Source: Nymphaea colorata (taxonomy: Eukaryota; Streptophyta; Magnoliopsida; Nymphaeales; Nymphaeaceae). From it: a DNA stretch of 64,000 nt. The notes under the pieces were generated by a model that saw only the letters and a list, made by a program, of their open reading frames with translations, was not told where the DNA came from and did no database searches. Every line of letters begins with the position of its first letter. Position 1 is the stretch's first letter. Where the stretch lies: positions 8,088,417 through 8,152,416 of the forward strand of contig NC_045149.1 of assembly GCF_008831285.2 (NCBI RefSeq). Reading direction: 5' to 3'. The translations under genes and the position numbers were made by a program. Below are positions 1 to 10,706 of this stretch, one piece after another.

Positions 1-922
1 ACAATATGTATTTTAAATTTTTGTTTAATTGATTTTTATATTTATGTTTATTTTTTATGTTTAAAATATACTTATCCAATTCACATCAAATTCACTTCAA
101 TTGGAGGATGGAACAATTGACCAATTATGGGCCGCCTTGCCAATTTGGTTCCTGAACCGGTTTTTAAACCTTAGATATTTTGAAGCATGTTGGTGGAAGA
201 TTAGACACCTTATGTAAATATATGCCGCAATGAAGAAAATAATGAAAAAGAAATAAGTGGTTTGATGCGGGTGGAAAAAATTCTCTTCCACTCTGCTCCA
301 GGAACTTATTTCTTTGGTAAAAAAATCAATGAAATTTTTGTGTGGATATCAAATGCCCCCTAAAAGATAAAACTGTAAAAGCTTTCATAGAGACCATTAT
401 GCATTTTTTCCCTTCTTCATTGTGGTATGTATACATAAGTTGTCTAATCTTCCATAATGTGCTTTAAAATATCTAAGGGCTTGCATGTCTCTATAACTTA
501 AGACGAAACTAAAGCTTGCATGTCTCTATAACTTAAGACGGAACTAGAGCTTGCATATCTTGGGGCGATATGCAACTGATTTTCTGCCTGCCTGCATTGA
601 TCGCCGGAAGGAATTTAACTCAATGAATGAATTGCCACTAGAGTCCAACTTGTATGTGCATGTCCTTGTCGTAAAAATAATATGAGATCAGAGACAGGTT
701 GAGATCAACGAAGCTTACTTTTGCCTTTGTTCTCATTCTCTGCTTCCAATATGATAGACATGTGAACACCTAATTGCTGATACTGACTGCAATCTGATCT
801 AATCTATTCGACTTCTTTTGAACTCCAAGTTTGCTTTAAAGAATCGAAAAGCAGTCTGACTTCTGTTCAGAAAGAGTAAGTGTCAATAGTTCTGAAGTTG
901 GTAATAAAGGATGAATGTTTTT
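1..922. repeat. Duplicated block, left copy (R0)
   Basis: Bases 1-100 match 7125-7210 in direct orientation. Bases about 150-760 match about 8583-9150 in direct orientation, and 480-922 match about 8070-8590 in inverted orientation. Inside R0 the stretches 166-250 and 405-480 are inverted copies of each other, so a foldback core is retained. No open frame here looks coding. The block is best read as an old segmental copy of the 7.1-9.2 kb region that lacks about 1.4 kb present there. Confidence 0.7.
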
Positions 923-938
923 CTAATGCAAATTATAC

Positions 939-1078
939 CATAACTTCCTGGACCAATACAACTTCTATACCATGTGGCGCCCGGCCACCATGGGTGAACT
1001 TTTGAGCTTCGAAGCAAAGGCTAGTTGTGAGATATAACAGAGAGACACAAGGAAGATAAAGAGAGAGGAAATTGCCAT
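939..1078 (-). pseudogene. Expansin-like (beta-type) exon 1 remnant, copy 0
   Basis: Read on the minus strand from an ATG at 1078, this gives a hydrophobic N-terminus (MAISSLFIFLVSLCYISQ...) like a secretion signal, then AFASKLK. After a frameshift a second frame reads WPGATWYRS and GPGSYG, the W-x-AG-TWYG-x-x-GAGS pattern of expansin family-45-like domains. The exon appears to end at 939 before a GT donor (GTATAA), where beta-expansin genes commonly have intron 1. Expansins are secreted proteins that loosen plant cell walls. Here only exon 1 is visible, it is frameshifted, and no downstream exon was found. The match to copies at 26,044-26,213 and 53,159-53,328 supports the call. The exact expansin subfamily is inference. 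Confidence 0.6.
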
Positions 1079-1149
1079 GGCTAAGAGCAATGACTGCTTG
1101 CTACTAGATTCATAGCCCTGGAGAGGGGAGGAACACATTGGTATGATAT

Positions 1150-2580
1150 CAGCAAATCGAGACATTCGCCAATCGGTGCCTCACAAATTTGGTTCTCGAA
1201 CTGATTTTTAGTACCATTGGTTTATTGGAAGGTGTCCTGAAGAAACTCTCAGCTAATATTGTGTTTGAATGGGGAGGTCTAACTGTGGTGTCATTTTTTT
1301 ACCCTAAATTTTCATGAAAATCCAAACTGGGAAATTACATCATGAGGGAAATATTATCACTTGCAATGTTCAAACTGTCGTTGTGAAAGTTATTTCAACT
1401 ACAAAATTTGTGTCGCTCATATAGAATTATTCCTTGGCTTAAGTATATAGATGATGGAGTGTTTGAAGAGGCCAAAATTATGGAATTCTACAATTAAAAT
1501 TCTCATTTTTGATGAAATTGGAATTGTGTTAACAAAGAAAGACTTTTGCAAAATCAAAATTACAGAATTGTGATTTTACTCTAAGGGGTTGAACTATGAT
1601 TTCAGAATTTTAGAGTCTTTTCATCTCTCTTTAAGGCACATGTCATGATGACTCTAATTGATCAATTTTATAATTTTAGTTAATCTTTTACCAAACTTAT
1701 TATTTTTAATTCTGGAATGAAAAAATTTCTAGACGATCAAATCTAAAGGGAAATGAGAACTGGAATTTTCATTTGATTTGTAGTTTGAGGTGAATTTTTG
1801 TTTGTAGAATTTTAATTCTAAAATCAAAATTCAACGGCATCAAACTCCTCCATAATGTGTTTCTCATTTACACAGAATTATGCTCTTGCCTGTGGCGATC
1901 CTTCTCCTCTATTACACGTAAGAACTTGGCAAAGGATGTAGTCACTTATGTTTTCTGCTACACTTTTTGCAAGTAAAATTCCTGGCTTTTGAGGATTTCA
2001 CTGAGAAGTATTCTGTACAGAGTTAGAAAAACTTGTGAGTGGAGTAACTTTTGAAAAGGAAAAGAATTTAGTTTGTTATTGTTCTTTATAAACTGTAAAA
2101 GAAATTACAGATTGGGTGCTGGTGTAACGAGAACGTTGTTCTCACCTTATTTTACTTTTACTGTTATTCATCTTTGCTGCTAGTGTTTCACTCAAAAATT
2201 TGATTGAAATCTGGCATCAGCATCAAGCTCATGCAGGTCGTGAATTGTATGTCGTCCCATTTACGTTGTTTATTAGGTTTCGTTTTTTTTCTCTTGATCG
2301 TCTCCATCTTGTAAAATTTATTAGTTATTTGGAGGTTCTGAATTAACTGATCATTGAGGACTTACATAGTCACTAAAAACTTGTTCTTTTCGAAAAAAGT
2401 TCGTATAATAAGTTGCCGTTTAAAACTTTTAGAAAAACTCCAATTTTTTTTTGAAAAAAATGCCAAAACAGAAAAATTCGTTTTTTCACCTTTTCCCCAT
2501 TTTTTATCATTTTAAGCGTTTTCATATTTTTTTAATGCCACGCTGCTTGTTTTCATTTTCTAAATTTTATTTGTTGCTTA
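1150..2580. repeat. Segment A plus start of X, copy 0
   Basis: This stretch matches 9655-10,706 (segment A) and continues into 10,707-10,960 (start of segment X). At about 2580 it stops matching X and joins sequence that also occurs at 22,812-23,220 next to the PAP remnant there. It therefore shows that A and X were neighbours before the 3-kb and 27-kb duplications. No coding content was recognised. Confidence 0.75.
1453..1851. mobile_element. MITE-like element, long form (M0)
   Basis: It has imperfect terminal inverted repeats. The left end reads GGAGTGTTTGAAGAGGCC and the right end reads GGCATCAAACTCCTCC, which is its approximate reverse complement. The interior is AT-rich and full of AATTC/GAATT words. 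It carries about 100 bp (roughly 1574-1680) missing from the shorter copies M1-M3, so it is closer to the full-length form. It resembles hAT-type MITEs with GTTTG-containing ends, but no clear target-site duplication was seen. Confidence 0.55.
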
Positions 2581-2826
2581 TTTACTTAAAACAATGGAAG
2601 CTATAATATTTTTTATATCCAAACATTTAGGATTTAAAATTTTGCCCAGAAATTGACTAGATAAAACTTGGGTAGCATTTTCTTGTAAGTTTCAAGGACT
2701 AAGAGAGAAAATTGGACCTTCTGATCCATCATGAAAAGTTGAGCTTTGATTTGAATCTCAGGTTTCTCCAAGCCAATGTGAAATTAATGTGCCAAAAGTA
2801 ACAGGGAGAAATAGATAATGACTTAC

Positions 2827-3020
2827 GGATCTTTCATAAGCATGAATATGACTGGAAAACACAAGATCCACTTTGTTTCATGGTCTCTCCTTTCATGAAG
2901 TGGTAGTTATTACTATTATGCCATGCAGAATGCTCGAGGCCAATCAACCAAAATGTCTCATTCATGTCAAATTTCTGAAGCTCTTGCTCAAGCCACTTGC
3001 ATTGTAGCGTGTATTTTCAT
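2827..3020 (-). pseudogene. Purple acid phosphatase exon remnant, copy 0
   Basis: The minus strand reads KYTLQCKWLEQELQKFDMNE, then [25 protein letters not shown] and KVDLVFSSHIHAYERS. This follows the plant purple acid phosphatase pattern (KYTPQWKWLEEEL; the N-S-N-YHxMxGE segment; VDxVFxGHVHAYERS with two metal-ligand histidines). PAPs are secreted metallophosphatases acting on phosphate esters. The exon ends at 2827 followed by GTAAGT, an intact splice donor. The piece between MKGET and KVDLVF is shortened (the MRVMFEPWFVQ part is missing), and G is replaced by S in GHVH. It is a fragment of one exon, with no start and no downstream exons found. Confidence 0.75.
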
Positions 3021-3229
3021 CAAAAGTTGGTACACTGTACCCCTTCAAATCCAGAAACTAGGACAATGCCATGTGTAACACTTGATGAGACATAAATGCC
3101 TTCATTTTACTGGCTTAGATTAGAAATGAGACAAAGGAAAGACAAAACATCAGAAAAACTCGGTAGGATGAATTTGGTAATCTCTCAAGCTCATAAAATT
3201 AAGCAGCGGCAGCAGCACAAGGAACAACC

Positions 3230-3660
3230 AAACTGATGGTGTTAGGTTTCCCCCGGCCCAAGTCGCTATCTCGGAGGACGGTTCATCTCTTTCTCCCTCT
3301 CCCTCTCCCTCTCTTTCTCTCTCAGCGCTCAGAAAACCCTAACCCTAGCGGCAGCACCAGACAACCATCTCTCACACACTGAATCAAAGGGAAGGAATTA
3401 GGGGAGAGAAACAGAGATAGGAAAACTATAAAATGAAACCAGGAGCAGGACGAAGGTCACTGAAAATGCTCTCTAATGCGAGAATGCCCCAATGAGAGAA
3501 CGCCAGAGAGATCGAAGGGAGGGAAGGCGCGAGAGAGAGGAAAAGAGAAAATGGGGTGCGCCGCGCCATTTTCTTCGTTCCTCTTTTTTTTTTTTTTTTT
3601 TATAGGAGAAGTGAAGCCCCAGGCGAGGGTAGAATAAAGCCTCATCTGCAGCTCTGCGGA
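3230..3660 (-). promoter_or_regulatory. GC-richer, CT/GA-rich leader-like block with telo-box
   Basis: This stretch is richer in GC than its surroundings. On the minus strand it carries long CT/GA-rich runs and GCTAGGGTTAGGGTTTTC, a telo-box-like motif common near the 5' ends of plant housekeeping genes. An 18-base T run lies at about 3585-3602. It resembles a promoter or 5' leader reading leftward toward the PAP fragment, but no start codon linked to a recognisable protein follows. Function is inference. Confidence 0.3.
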
Positions 3661-4384
3661 GACAACCGGTTATTCATCACCGCTGTAGATATATGTTCAC
3701 CTGTAATGCCACTATAATCTACCCACCACCCCCCTCTATTTTTTTTTTCCAAAATATTTTAGAGAAAAAACTACCATCTATGCAAGCTTGCTAGCCTTGT
3801 CGACCTTGATATTAACCATACCTAAGTTATAAGACGGCCCATGTAAGACACTACGAAAGCATCAACATGAACTATATATATATGGGGACGAAAGGTATCC
3901 ATGAATGCATTCCTGCAAAGTATACATGACCCTCCGTGAACCAGACGACCGTTCAGGTGGCCACCTAGGGGAAGGACCCAGATGTCAAGAGTCCAAGATT
4001 TAGAGGTAGAACATAGCTTAATTCTACTAACTTAATGAAGTTTAAATTCTTGAAGAATATTATTGAGCAGCCAATCTCCATTGTGGTCACTTGGCTCAAT
4101 GAGACAGAAGGGGCTGGAAATGAATTGTCCGCCTCTGGACCAAGGATCCCATATGCAATGCCGACTTTATCATCCTCTTTGCCACAAACAATTTGGACTA
4201 CCGCTGCCCTGTCATTGATCTCTGGCCATTCACCAGCAAAAAACTCCCAGTTTGAGCCACATCTTACACAAATAAAGGACTAAATCCTTATTTTCTTAGC
4301 AAGCAAAAATAATATTCTGAGCATTTTCTCGAAATCAGTTCAGCCTCCGCAGAGATGCTATTTAGCGTTTTATCAAACATGAAA
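3661..4384. other. Intergenic; one unidentified open frame on minus strand
   Basis: A minus-strand frame at about 4030-4290 is open for about 85 codons (it contains CGSNWEFFAGEWPEINDRAA) and looks protein-like, but I do not recognise a family. It lies just downstream of the LINE fragment on the same strand and could be its 3' tail or unrelated. The opposite strand is also open (82 codons), which weakens the case for coding. Confidence 0.2.
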
Positions 4385-4965
4385 CTATTTCTTGAACTCC
4401 ATGCAACACTTGTTAACCCTGCGTTGCTTAAACCTGTTAGAAAACTCGGCCTTTAATTCAGTAATAAAGTTTCTGTAGGGAATTCTTTTCCTCTTGGACC
4501 TCCTAATCACCAGTGTCACACCTTGACTGCTAGAAAGAAAGAGAACAATATCAGATGAAACACCTGTTAACACAAGAAAAACCTCTGCGTTTCAGTCTAT
4601 TTAATGTGTGAAATCTGTCAACAGAGGCTATATACACAAACCAACATGATCTAGGGAGGCAATCCTTATACCAGACCCATTCACACCACTTTTCAGCAGG
4701 AAATTTCATTTTAATCATATTCCGTAGATCATCAAAACTAATTTGCTCAACTATGAATGGCAGCAAATTGATGACCAGCGATCCTTCCAGAATTTAATGT
4801 CGCCTGCAGCTATTTCCCATTTCACATACCCATTAATTTTCGACCATCCCATCTCACACCTTGAAAAAACCAAGAAGCTTTCTTAACTCCCTTTCTAGCC
4901 ATTTGAACAGAACACTTCCAAGGCTAGTTTAGCTAGACAAGCTCTATTCATGTACCATTAGTTCA
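4385..4965 (-). mobile_element. LINE (L1-type) 3' fragment: RT tail and zinc-binding domain
   Basis: On the minus strand, frame by frame, I read NRACLAKLALEV, then KINGYVKWEIAAGDIKFWKD, then KWCEWVWYKDCLPRSCWFVY followed by SVDRFHTLNRLKRRGF and VNRCFI. These match the end of plant non-LTR reverse transcriptases (NRALLAKWxW; WxIGxGxxIxFWxDxW) and the following zf-RVT domain (W..VW....P....F.W......T...L...G). Stops and a frameshift break it. A LINE inserts by target-primed reverse transcription and is usually 5'-truncated, as here. No poly(A) tail was identified. Confidence 0.7.
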
Positions 4966-6544
4966 ATGGAATGATGTATTCATGAAGAAACTCTCTGTTG
5001 CGTTTGAATGGGAAGTTCTGATTGAGACAGACTTTTCCCGTCCACCATTCAGATATCCACTTAACCACGTCCAATTGTAACAAAAGTAACGGATCTTCTG
5101 AAAAGAAAAAAAAAGAAGCTAGAGGGATGTGATTTTCTTGACTAAAAATCTATAACAATTGACTAGATTGATGGAGGACTTTTAAAAGTATTGTAGAATT
5201 TGTTAGGGATTTCACACACACAAACAATGGTGAGGTCCTTGAACAAGGGCACCTACAAACACCAAGGTGAGCCCTCTCTATCCCTTTGATTGAACATTTC
5301 TCATCATGTTAAGTGGCTATGTTTTGGTTCTCCAGTGGCTTCTCTGTCATCAACAGATGAAGGAAATTTTGTGTTAGCATTTCTATCATTAATAGTACCC
5401 TCCATGTTAACAAAACGAAATTTGTAGGGTGAGGATGTAAGTTTTTTTATGGTCGAGAAGAGAGTCAAATTTCATCCCGGTGGAAGAATATTCAGTGAAA
5501 AAATCACTATTAACAAACATCGGTTGGAGAACCATGAACCGTCTATTAACTTCATTAGCTTCATTTGATCATCAGTTAAATCACCATTAACTTCATTAGG
5601 TAACTTTGAAGTTTACATATACTTAACTATCAGTTGATCACTGGGTAGCTGTTTCAATTACATGGAATTTTTTCTTCATAGTTGTTGAAATTTCTCTTAT
5701 TCTGATTTTAACAGGATTTTTTTTGGAGTGGCTACTAGAATTTTACTTTGCAAATTAGTTTACTGGAACATCTACGAGAGCTAACTCCTTTGACAGGCAT
5801 GTCTGTTGCCATCTGATTTTCTCTGCAAAAATAATACTGCAGTGACAAATTTTTTCTGAAAATGTTTATTGAACTTTCTTCTTATCATGTTTACTATGGT
5901 CATTCAACAATAATCACTTGGCAAATACCTGATGTGTTCAAGAACCATGGTGGCCTAATAAACTTGTGAGTGATCGCCTTTTTCTTTGCATAATACACTC
6001 AAATACACAAGATGTGCATTATTTGCCATCCAACATGTACCATTGTGAGAGATGCCAGACCATACCAATGTGGTTGGATGCCTTGTGCCCCTTTTACATG
6101 AATGCTTTTGGTCCATGCTATTTTCTGATCTCAGAGCGTTTTAGTTGGTTGAGTTGTTGATAAAGGATGAGATAAAAAAGGTAAGCAATGAAGAATCCAC
6201 CTGTTTTGATATTTTTCTATAGAGAAGTCCAGCTTAAGAGATGTTTAGCCATATTAGAGTGTAAATTTTCCTCCTGAAATTCTGCTACCCTCCTTAATTA
6301 AAGTGGTAAAATCAGCTACCGACATACTTTGAATTGAAATAGTGGAGAAAAAGTTTGCCCCTGTTTTGAATAATGGGATCCATCTTCTCATTTCTGGCTG
6401 AGTTTATGGAGCATGATGATAAACATCTTCCTATAGACATCAAAATTCTTGGTGCTCCCATTGGAATAGTTTTTAAGTTTTGCTTTTCTTGTTTGAAAAA
6501 ACATAGTATTTGTGTTTTCCTACTAAAGTTGCATTGTTTCCCAT
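4966..6544. other. Intergenic, no supported gene
   Basis: AT-rich unique-looking DNA. The open frames are short and have no recognisable motif. A short ATG-led stretch at about 5230 ends in AAG before GTGAGC and could be read as an exon, but nothing else supports it. I see no RNA gene. Confidence 0.5.
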
Positions 6545-6925
6545 GCATTTCTTTTATGACAAGTTACGGGCAGCCAACCGCTGGTTTTGATTTATGGTGA
6601 CATCAGATAATAAATAAATAGTTTCTAAAAACCATATATTTAAATGTAAACGTATATCTACTAATTATTTTTCTCAGTCCCCAGTAATCTTTAGCCTTTC
6701 AGCTCATTTTCTTCACCTAGTTAAGGATATATATTATGAAAGAGAGTTTGATTGGAAAGGGAGGCAAAGGGGGAGATTACTGCTCCGGAGGAGAGAGAGC
6801 CGGATCCTTTCCATTTCTTTCACACACAAAAATAGATGTTCTTAATTTCAAAATTAATTTGGAGATTATTTGTGAAATTCAAGCTTATCTGTTGTTTCTT
6901 ATAGTAGCATTTATATTTTAACTTT
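6545..6925. repeat. Copy of the expansin-upstream repeat (P family)
   Basis: It matches, in order, the sequence upstream of the expansin-like exon at 26,450-26,830 and the parts of segment B at about 14,940-15,300. Shared landmarks are TTTATGGTGA-x-ATCAGAT, AAACGTATAT, the TAATCTTTAG/CTCATT block, CACCTAGTTAA, and AAGAGAGTTTGATTGG followed by a purine-rich run. It is probably a displaced copy of an old gene-upstream region, with no exon attached. Confidence 0.6.
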
Positions 6926-7322
6926 TTCAGATATTAAAAACTTTTCTTCTAGAACATTTGATCACACCCATCCTCTTGACAACTTACTGTCCTATGAATC
7001 TGTTCCAAAATTGAAGCACATTCATGAAACATTTGTGATGATGTATTTTCAATCTGCCTTATTTCTTAGGTAGGTTCATAGGACAGTAATAGATTGTTAC
7101 TGTCGCCAAAGATGACCCAAACAGACGATCTATATTTTAAATTCTTATTTTAATTGATTTTTGTATTTTTATTTATGTTTTATATTCAAAATATTTTTAT
7201 CCAATTGTAAATACCAGATCACATAAATGGACGAAAAGAGGTAGGTTTAAAAATATTTAAGGAAAACGAAAAAAAGAATAAAATAGATGTGTAAAAAATT
7301 GGGTATTCCTTCTTTCATATAA
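6926..7322. other. Intergenic; contains match to window start
   Basis: Bases 7125-7210 match bases 1-100. The remainder shows nothing recognisable. Confidence 0.5.
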
Positions 7323-7687
7323 CGGGGTGTTTGATGAGATCAGAATAGTAGAATTAAAGTTGTCATTTTTGATAAAATAAAAATTCGATATCAAATAAAA
7401 CAAATTTGTTATAGAATATTAGAATCATGCTTGAATCAAAATTCTGGAATTGTGATTCTATCTTAGAGGGGTGGAATTATGATTCCAGAATTTTATAATT
7501 TTTTATTTCTAATTGATAATTTTAGAATTTTAATTCATGTTTTATCAAACAAGCAATTTTTAATTCTAGAATAAAAAAATTCTAGAATATCAAGCAGAAA
7601 GGAAAACTAGAACTGAAATGACATGGTGAAATTTTGTTTCTAGAATTTTGATTCTAGAAAAAATTCGAGGCCACCAAATGGCCCCAG
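7323..7687. mobile_element. MITE-like element, diverged copy (M4)
   Basis: The left end GGGGTGTTTGATGAGATC and right end GAGGCCACCAAATGGCCCC form an imperfect inverted pair. The interior has many GAATT/AATTC words and the TTAGAGGGGTGGAATTATGATT block shared with M0. It is more diverged than the other copies, so it belongs to the same family but is an independent insertion. Confidence 0.5.
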
Positions 7688-8069
7688 AGTCACCTCACCC
7701 ATTTTGTTGACTCCATTCTTTAGCATTCCCAAGATCGGTGATCTCTGTCACGGCCTAGTTGCGCCATAACTCCCAATCTAGAGTGAATTTTTCTAATTAA
7801 CTGCTTAATTTGTTAGATGCACACCTTTAATATTCCATTGAGCATTTTGATGCAAGTTAAAGCTATTTTAGTGGGTTGTGTGCATCCCCAACATGGTCCT
7901 TTTTCTGCTATACTTCTATTTCTAGTTTTACAGAACACATAATTTTTGCAAATTTGTATGCCTTATATCGTTTAATCCAAGATGAGTTTTTCTAATCTAC
8001 CACTTGGAGTTGCTTCACTTATGTGTCTGTAGTTCGAGCTTCATCAAATCCATAGTCAGTATTACCAAC

Positions 8070-9150
8070 TTCAGAACTATTGACACCTTAACTATTTATA
8101 AACAGGGTTCAGACAGCGGTTTTGGATTCTGTAAACCGAGCTACGTGTTCAAAAGCAGTAGATTAGATTAGATTAGATTAGATTATAGTCAGTACCAGAA
8201 ATTGGGTGTTCAGAGGTCTATCATATTAGTGCAGAGAATGAGGAGCAAAGCAACAATATGCTGCTCTAGTCTCAACCTGTCACTAAAATGTCAGGGTGTA
8301 ATATAGCAAGTTTGGAAGCCACTCGATTAAAAGTTTCTCTGAACTACATGGTTCCACCTACACCAGTGGAAGAGATTGATGCAGAACTTCAGAATAGCAA
8401 GATTACCTTCATTGTTGAAGGAACATGCATGTAGAACTTGGACTCTAGGGCCAATTCATTGATTGAGGTACTATACTCATCTATCATGTAAGCAGCACCT
8501 ATTTCTTGCAGAGATCAATAGAAGCAGAAAAGCACCAACATACAGCTGCAAGATACGCTAGCTCTAGTTCCATCTAAGTTAGAGACATGCATTCCCTTAG
8601 ATATTTTGAAGCAGACTGGTGGAAGATTAGACATCTTATATATGTATGTACCACAATGAAGAAACTTCAAGAAAATAAAGAAAAAAAAAGTGGTTTGATG
8701 CGGGTAGAAAAAATTTCTCTTCCATTCAGCTCTAGGAACTTATTTCCTTGGTAAAAAAATCCATGAACTTTTTGTATGGATATCAAATGCCCCCTAAAAG
8801 CTAAAACTGTAAGCATTTCACAGAGACCATCATGCATTTTTTCCTTTCTTTCTTCATTGTGGTATATATACATAAGATGTCGAATCTTCCACCAATGTGA
8901 TTCAAAATATCTAAGGGCATGCATGTCCAAATAACTTAAGACGGAACTTGAGCTAGCATATCTTGGGGCGACATACTAGTGGTTTTCTGTCTCCTTTGAT
9001 CGCTGGAAGAAATCTAACTCAATGAATGAATTGCCACTAGAGTCCAACTTGTATGTGCGTGTCCTTTGTCGTGAAGGTAATATGAGATCAAAGACAGCCA
9101 GACAGGTTGAGATCAAAGAAGCTTACTTTTGCTTTTGTTCATCTTCATTT
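8070..9150. repeat. Large foldback (inverted repeat), R1
   Basis: The right arm (about 8845-9150) read in reverse matches the left arm (about 8680 back to 8250). Matched landmarks are GACATGCAT-CCCTTAGATATTTT, the GCTAGC site, ACTTGGACTCTAG-GCCAATTCATT, and ATTACCTTCA. The left arm extends further (to about 8070) and its extra part matches 730-922 in inverted orientation. The loop is about 160 bp. It overlaps no coding sequence. Arms are clearly diverged. Confidence 0.7.
8158..8186. repeat. Short (GATTA)n microsatellite
   Basis: Five to six tandem GATTA units. In the matching inverted copy near 790-810 this stretch is much shorter, so the repeat expanded here. Confidence 0.7.
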
Positions 9151-9159
9151 TCATACGGT

Positions 9160-9600
9160 TTTAATGGAAAACAAGCTTATTGGAGGTTAAATTACTTTGG
9201 ATAGTTAAACTTGTTTTGTGACGAGTGATGGGTGGCGTACCACTGCTTAATTTCCATTTATGGTGAGATTAGATACTAAATCAATAATTTATTAAATGGT
9301 TATATTAGATGTAAACGTATATCAACTAAGTATTTTTCTCATTCCCCAGTAATCTTTAGTTTCCTGGAAACATTTGAACAGGACTCTAGGGCCAATTCAT
9401 GGATATGGTTCTCCTATTTTGAATGGGAGGAGCGATTGAGAAAGGGAGTCCAAGCAGAGGATTACTGGTGGTGAGGAGAGACAGTAAGACCCTTTCCTTT
9501 TTCTTTCAAATATAAAAATGGATTGTTAAAGTTTCTAAGTTAATTTGGAGAATTTTTTTGTAAAATTCCACCTTTTAAACCTTTTCTTCTAAAACATTTG
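9160..9600. repeat. Copy of the expansin-upstream repeat (P family)
   Basis: Same order of landmarks as 6545-6925 and 26,380-26,830: GGTTTTAATGGA, AAGCTT, TTAAATT-CTTTGGAT, GATGGGTGG, AAACGTATAT, TAATCTTTAGTTTCC, GATTACTGG. It sits between foldback R1 and segment A1. Confidence 0.6.
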
Positions 9601-9649
9601 AATTATGTAGTTTTTTTTTTCAAAGTATTTTCATCCACGTCACAAGGGA

Positions 9650-10706
9650 TTCACCTAAATCAGCAAATCGAGACATTCGCCAATCGGCACCTCACCAATT
9701 TGGCTTTTGAACTGATTTTTAGTACCATTGGATTACTGGAAGATGTCCTGAAGAAAGTCTCCGTTAATATTGTGTTTGAATGCGGAGGTCTAACTGTGGG
9801 GTCATTTTTTTACCTCAAATTTTCATGAAATCGAAACTGGAAAATTACATGATGTGGGAAATAATATCACTTTCCATGTTTAAACCGTAACTGTGAAAGT
9901 CTTTTCAACTACAAAAGAATTATACATTGGCTTAAGTATATAGATGAGGGAGTGTTTGATGAGGCCAGAATTATGTAATTCTACAATTAAAATTCTCATT
10001 TTTGATGAAATTGGAATTGTGTTATCAAACAAAGACTTTTGAAAAATCAAAATTACAGAATTGTGATTTTAGTTAATCTTTTACAAAACATATTATTTTT
10101 AATTCTGGAATAAAAAAATTCTAGGCAATCAAATATAATGGGAAATGAGAACTGGCATTTTCATTTGAATTATACTTTGAGGTGAAATTTTGTTTGTAGA
10201 ATTTTAATTCTAAAATCAAAATTCAAGGCCATCAAACTCCTCCATACTGTGTTTCTCATTTACACAGAATTATGCTCCTGCCCATGGCGATCCTTCTCCT
10301 CTATTACACATAAGAACTTGGCAAAGGATGTAGTCACTTATGTTTTCTGCTACGCTTTTAGCAAGTAAAATTTGCTGGCTTTTGAGGATTATACTAAGAA
10401 GTATTCTGTACAGAGTTAGAAAAACTTGTGAGTGGAGTAACTTCAGAAAAGGAAAAGAATTTAGTTTGTTATTGTTCTTTATAAACTGTAAAAGAAATTA
10501 CAGATTGGGTGCCGGTGTAACGAGAACGTTGATCTCACATTATTTTACTTTTACTGTTATTCATCTTTGCTGCTAGTGTTTCACTCAGAAATTTGATTGA
10601 AATCTGGCATCAGCATCAAGCTCATGCATGTCGTGACTTGTATGTCTTCCCATTTACGTTGTTTATTAGGTTTGGTTTTTTTTCTCTTGATCGTCTCCAT
10701 CTTGTA
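9650..10706. repeat. Segment A, copy A1
   Basis: It matches 1150-2310 (A0), 15,664-16,620 (A2) and 42,755-43,710 (A3). Its last part (from about 10,407) is also the first 300 bp of unit 2. It contains MITE M1. Bases 9746-9750 (TCCTG) mark the left edge of the 3-kb duplication. No coding content. Confidence 0.8.
9946..10243. mobile_element. MITE-like element, short form (M1)
   Basis: Ends GAGGGAGTGTTTGATGAGGCC and GGCCATCAAACTCCTCC are inverted copies. It is about 300 bp, an internally deleted version of M0, lacking about 100 bp from the middle. Confidence 0.6.

Noticed and set aside
97-291. Small minus-strand frame with hydrophobic residues, and many similar 60-100 codon frames across the window
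   Set aside because: Chance frames in AT-rich or repeated DNA. They have no family motif, no conserved start between duplicated copies, and often mirror frames on the other strand.
3585-3602. T run as a terminator or a LINE/SINE poly(A) tail
   Set aside because: No adjacent element body on the matching strand ends there. It lies inside a CT/GA-rich leader-like block.
5230-5275. ATGGTGAGGTCC... followed by a GTGAGC donor as a first exon
   Set aside because: Too short and without homology or a second exon.
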